From Micrococcaceae bacterium (lineage in GTDB: Bacteria; Actinomycetota; Actinomycetes; Actinomycetales; Micrococcaceae): 34,729 bases of DNA. Below are positions 32,147-34,729 of this stretch, piece by piece (the stretch's first letter is position 1; each line of letters opens with the position of its first letter). The notes under the pieces were generated by a model. The model had not been told where the DNA came from. It searched no databases and worked only from the letters and a program-made list of their open reading frames with translations. The translations under genes were made by a program, and so were the position numbers. Location of the stretch: contig JAKDMV010000022.1 of the NCBI GenBank assembly GCA_030452125.1, positions 1-34,729 of the forward strand. The letters run 5' to 3'.

Positions 32147-32220
32147 GTAAAGGTGCTCCTGACCTGCGAAAATAGTAGTTACGACACAACTGCTTTCGAC
32201 AGGAAAAGGAGCACCCTTAC
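32147..32220 (+). promoter_or_regulatory. Leader hairpin sequestering the transposase ribosome site
   Basis: GTAA-A-GGTGCTCCT (32147-32160) pairs with AGGAGCACC-C-TTAC (32207-32220). Inside it, CCTGCGAAA pairs with TTTCGACAGG and AGTAGTT with AACTGCT. The Shine-Dalgarno AAGGAG lies in the right arm. A transcript entering from outside would hide the site, a known way that IS10 and IS50 avoid expression from external promoters. Confidence 0.65.
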
Positions 32221-32221
32221 G

Positions 32222-33619
32222 GTGAAGAAGTCTACCCGTTTCTACCCGGACCTCGACGTCGACGACGCAGGGACCGGGATCGTGTCCCAAGCCGGCGCCG
32301 TATTGCTGGCCGAGACCGCGAAGGCCGTTGCCCTGCCAGCAGCGTTGAGCACCGCCATGAAACCGTGGCGCAAGCCCTACGCCATCCACGACCCGGGCAA
32401 GATCCTGCTCGATGAGGTCCTGTCCCTGGCAATGGGCGGGGACGCGTTCTCCGACGTCGACCGGCTGCGCACCCAGCCCTGGGTGTTCGGCCCCGTCGCC
32501 TCCGATCCCACCGTTTCCCGCCTACTCAAGGCCCTCGCCGACGACGCCCCGGCAGTGCTGGAGGCGATCAACACCGCCCGCGCCCAGACACGTGCCCGGG
32601 CCTGGGACGCTGCCGGGCACGATTCACCGGTCCACGCCGCCAGCGATGAAAACCCGCTGGTCGTGGACCTGGACGCAACCCTGGTGACCTCCCACAGCGA
32701 GAACAAGGAACAAGCGGCCCCGACCTACAAGCGCGGCTTCGGGTTCCACCCTTTGGCCTCGTTCGCCGACCACGGCGCGAAGGGCACCGGGGAGCCGTTG
32801 GCGATGCTGCTGCGCCCGGGCAACGCCGGGTCAAACACGGTGGCGGACCACATCACCGTGACCGACGCCTCCCTGGCCCAGCTCCCACCCGGACACCGTA
32901 CGGGCCGGGCGATACTGGTGCGCACCGATACCGCCGGTGGCACCCACGGATTCCTGGATTGGCTCACCGACCCGGTGCGGGACCTGGCCTATTCCGTGGG
33001 CTTCGGATTCTTCCCGGCCATGGAAAAAGCCCTGGGAAGCATCGACAACAACTCCTGAGTGAAGGCCCTGAACAGCGACGGGATCGAACGCGAAGGGGCC
33101 TGGGTAACCGAGCTGACCGGCGACCTGTACTTGTCCTCGTGGCCGGCCGGGATGCGGGTGATCGTGCGCAAGGAGGAACCCCACGTCGGGGCGCAGCTGC
33201 GCATTACCGACATCGACGGGATGCGCTACACCGCGTTCGCGACGAATCAGGCCGGGGACGATCTGGCCCGGTTGGAAGTCGCACACCGTTTGCGGGCCCG
33301 CTGCGAGGACCGGATCCGCAATGGCAAGGACACCGGATTGGAGAACCTCCCGTTGAAGGCCTTTGCCGGCAATGAGATCTGGGTCCACCTGGTGATGCTC
33401 GCCCTCGAGCTCACCGCATGGACGCAGATGCTTGCCCTGACCGGGACCGAGGCACGGCGGTACGAACCCAAGCGCCTGCGAACGCGGATCTTCGAAACGG
33501 CCGGCAAAATCATCACCACCGGCAGGCGCAAGATCCTGCACCTTGCGGCAACGGCTCCGGAAACACCATTGATCCTCAAAGCCCTGGAGCGACTTCGGAG
33601 CCTCCCGGCACCTGGCTGA
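32222..33619 (+). pseudogene. IS1380-family transposase, interrupted by an in-frame TGA
   Basis: The reading frame runs from GTG (32222) with AAGGAG ten bases upstream. It would encode about 464 residues, but codon 279 is TGA (33056-33058). The same frame then continues without a gap to 33619, starting VKALNSDG. Homologues, as I recall, carry tryptophan near this point, so a single G-to-A change (TGG to TGA) would explain it. The first catalytic aspartate (VVDLDATLVTSH, near 149-151) and the second (RTDTAGGTHG, near 236) precede the stop. The acidic residue expected in RCEDRIR (about 362) follows it. The truncated product of 278 residues should therefore be inactive. Readthrough or selenocysteine use is unlikely but not excluded. 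Confidence 0.85.
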
Positions 33620-33793
33620 CCAGCCCCCGGACCATCCCGACGAAGCAAGAAGCACATACAGCGGAACCAGTGGAGATTCAGGCCCGATCCGAGGCTATCG
33701 GGCAATCCGTCACACCCTCATGCCAGAATCAGTACCGCTAGGCAGAAGGTAAGTCCTGGCCCGCAACCAGCACAGCCCGATGAAAGATCGAGG

Positions 33794-34372
33794 CTAGGGC
33801 CTGGGTCGGGGCCGTGTGGCCACCAGCTCGGCAAAGCGGCTGATGTAGTCCTGCAGGAACCCGACCGTGGACTCCTGGCTGATTCCGCCCTCCTCGTCGA
33901 TCAGCCCCGGGGACCGGGACAGGAACACCTCGGGCTGGCCCGGGGTGGGCATGTCGAAATAGGACAGCGCCAGCCGCAGGTTCTTCTGTGAGCTGTACCC
34001 GCCCATGCGGCCCACCGAGTGGCTGATGATCCCCGCCGGGAGGTTCTTCCATGCGACGTCGGCATTGGGCTTGGAGCCGATGTCCACCGCGTTCTTGAGG
34101 CAGGCCGGGATGGTGCGGTTGTTCTCCGGGGTGACGAACAGGACGCCGTCGGAGGCCTTGATCGTTTCGCGGAAGCCGGTGTATTCCCCGGGCAGGGGTT
34201 TATCGGCGACCTCGGGGGTGTCGTAGTCGAAATCATAGAGCGGCAGGTCGCGGATCTCGACGATGCGGGCCTGGTAGCCAGCGGGGAAGAGGTCGATGGC
34301 GTTCAGTGCGATCTTGCGCGCATAGGAGGCACGGCGCAGGCTGCCGACGATGACGGAGATGTTCCTGGTCAT
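33794..34372 (-). CDS. NAD(P)H-dependent FMN reductase
   Basis: This 192-residue flavodoxin-fold oxidoreductase is of the NADPH-dependent FMN reductase/ChrR-quinone reductase type. The FMN phosphate loop is IVGSLRRASYARKIA near residues 8-22. The isoalloxazine-binding segment FVTPENNRTIPACLKNAVD (normally PEYN) has N in place of Y. SHSVGRMGGYSSQKNLR matches the GxxGG loop. It would reduce flavins, quinones or chromate in the cytoplasm. The ATG at 34372 is set by family alignment; AAGGAA lies ten bases upstream. It starts just beyond the right end of the insertion sequence and is divergent from the last gene. Confidence 0.9.
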   Translation of the reverse strand: MTRNISVIVGSLRRASYARKIALNAIDLFPAGYQARIVEIRDLPLYDFDYDTPEVADKPLPGEYTGFRETIKASDGVLFVTPENNRTIPACLKNAVDIGSKPNADVAWKNLPAGIISHSVGRMGGYSSQKNLRLALSYFDMPTPGQPEVFLSRSPGLIDEEGGISQESTVGFLQDYISRFAELVATRPRPRP

Positions 34373-34529
34373 GGAAATGGGGTTCCTTTCGGGACGGTGG
34401 GCAGGCCGGGCGGGCGTCGGGACGCACCCGTGGTGCCTGCGACTCCCACCCTGGCCTACGAAGAACCGTACTTGAAAGTTCGATAGACCCAACATTAGGC
34501 TGGCCCCACGACATGAAAGGAGGTGCCGC

Positions 34530-34729
34530 ATGCACCGGGACGGCATATGGCTCGAGGCGATCACCCTGTTCCAGGCCATCCGCGAGGGCAATCAGCCTGC
34601 GGCCAAACGACTACTGGACTCCTCCGCCCATCGGGACGAGGTCTTCGAGGGGCTGCTGAGCATGCTCGGGATCTTCCTGCGCGGACAGCAGGCCACCGAA
34701 CTGGACCATTTCATTTCCGCGGCCCACCG
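34530..34729 (+). CDS. Unknown protein, 3'-truncated by the window edge
   Basis: AAAGGAGG six bases before the ATG is an excellent ribosome site. The 66 visible residues (starting MHRDGIWLEAITLFQAIREG) are soluble and helical, with the segment QPAAKRLLDSSAHRDEVFEG. No domain is recognised. A possible TTGAAA -35 lies at 34472-34477 with only a weak -10 after it. Confidence 0.75.
   Translation, partial: MHRDGIWLEAITLFQAIREGNQPAAKRLLDSSAHRDEVFEGLLSMLGIFLRGQQATELDHFISAAH

Larger units (their letters stand above)
32109..33725 (+). mobile_element. IS1380-family insertion sequence (approximate limits)
   Basis: A single transposase gene with the IS1380-family D-D-E pattern fills an element of about 1.6 kb, the usual size. 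The ends are uncertain: TTTCATGAGG near 32109-32118 and an inverted CATGAGG near 33716-33722 are the best, imperfect terminal repeats (about 10 of 17 positions in wider alignment). CTAG occurs on both sides (32097-32100 and 33738-33741), but at unequal distances from these ends, so I do not claim it as the target duplication. The element sits between bcp and the FMN reductase gene and interrupts neither. Confidence 0.7.

Noticed and set aside
32097-33741. CTAG as the target-site duplication of the insertion sequence
   Set aside because: It lies at unequal distances (11 and 15 bases) from the CATGAGG repeats, so it does not flank symmetrical ends.
1-34729. CRISPR arrays, tRNA or rRNA genes, prophage
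   Set aside because: No regular repeat-spacer pattern, cloverleaf or rRNA core sequence, and no phage structural genes were seen.

Overview
The window is high-GC, gene-dense bacterial DNA with many 4-8 base stop/start overlaps, GTG starts and strong AGGAGG-type ribosome sites. Gene content (CGNR regulator, DHA2 exporter, BetT-type BCCT carrier, IS1380-family transposon, many carbohydrate and onium-compound genes) suggests a soil-type actinobacterium of the Micrococcaceae (Arthrobacter and relatives). That assignment is an inference; no rRNA or tRNA gene is present to confirm it. The right edge cuts a gene, and the left edge begins just upstream of a MarR-type operator.

Layout. (1) 1-3209: a MarR regulator, a 14-helix drug exporter and a zinc-free quinone-oxidoreductase-like MDR protein form an operon behind a perfect inverted repeat. 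(2) 3381-5486: a BetT-type choline/betaine carrier with its own rho-independent terminator. (3) 5592-6008: two small uncharacterised ORFs. (4) 6202-12207: an unusual catabolic locus. It has a leftward MmgE/PrpD + ComA-like (phosphosulfolactate-synthase-fold) pair, a divergent threonine-dehydratase-type PLP enzyme, an IclR regulator, and a DmdA-like GcvT-family demethylase whose upstream region carries a 34-base inverted repeat. (5) 12316-15245: an EamA/RhtA-like exporter divergent from a CGNR regulator, followed by small membrane and hypothetical proteins. (6) 15327-18722: an overlapping CPBP protease - MFS - MATE operon. (7) 18769-26705: a complete-looking leftward amino-sugar/ketohexose operon: SIS isomerase/deaminase, ROK kinase, PfkB kinase, class II aldolase, ABC binding protein, two permeases and a DeoR regulator. 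(8) 26832-31276: a pentapeptide-repeat protein and a heterodimeric ABC exporter with one degenerate ATP site. (9) 31497-32063: a BCP peroxiredoxin with a UUCG-capped hairpin terminator. (10) ~32109-33725: an IS1380-family element whose transposase is broken by one in-frame TGA and whose leader folds over its ribosome site. (11) 33794-34729: an FMN reductase, and the divergent start of an unknown gene.

How the genes work together. In region 7 the ABC transporter would import a sugar, the ROK kinase would phosphorylate it, the SIS protein would isomerise/deaminate the 6-phosphate, PfkB would add the second phosphate and the aldolase would cleave the product to trioses. This matches the galactosamine/tagatose-phosphate route, but no deacetylase is present. 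Region 4 is the best candidate for an undescribed pathway: a BCCT carrier, a DmdA-like C1-transferring demethylase, a PrpD-type dehydratase and a ComA-fold enzyme that lacks the lysine thought to be catalytic in archaeal ComA. Its substrate cannot be read from sequence; a methylated sulfonium, ammonium or sulfonate compound is the working guess.
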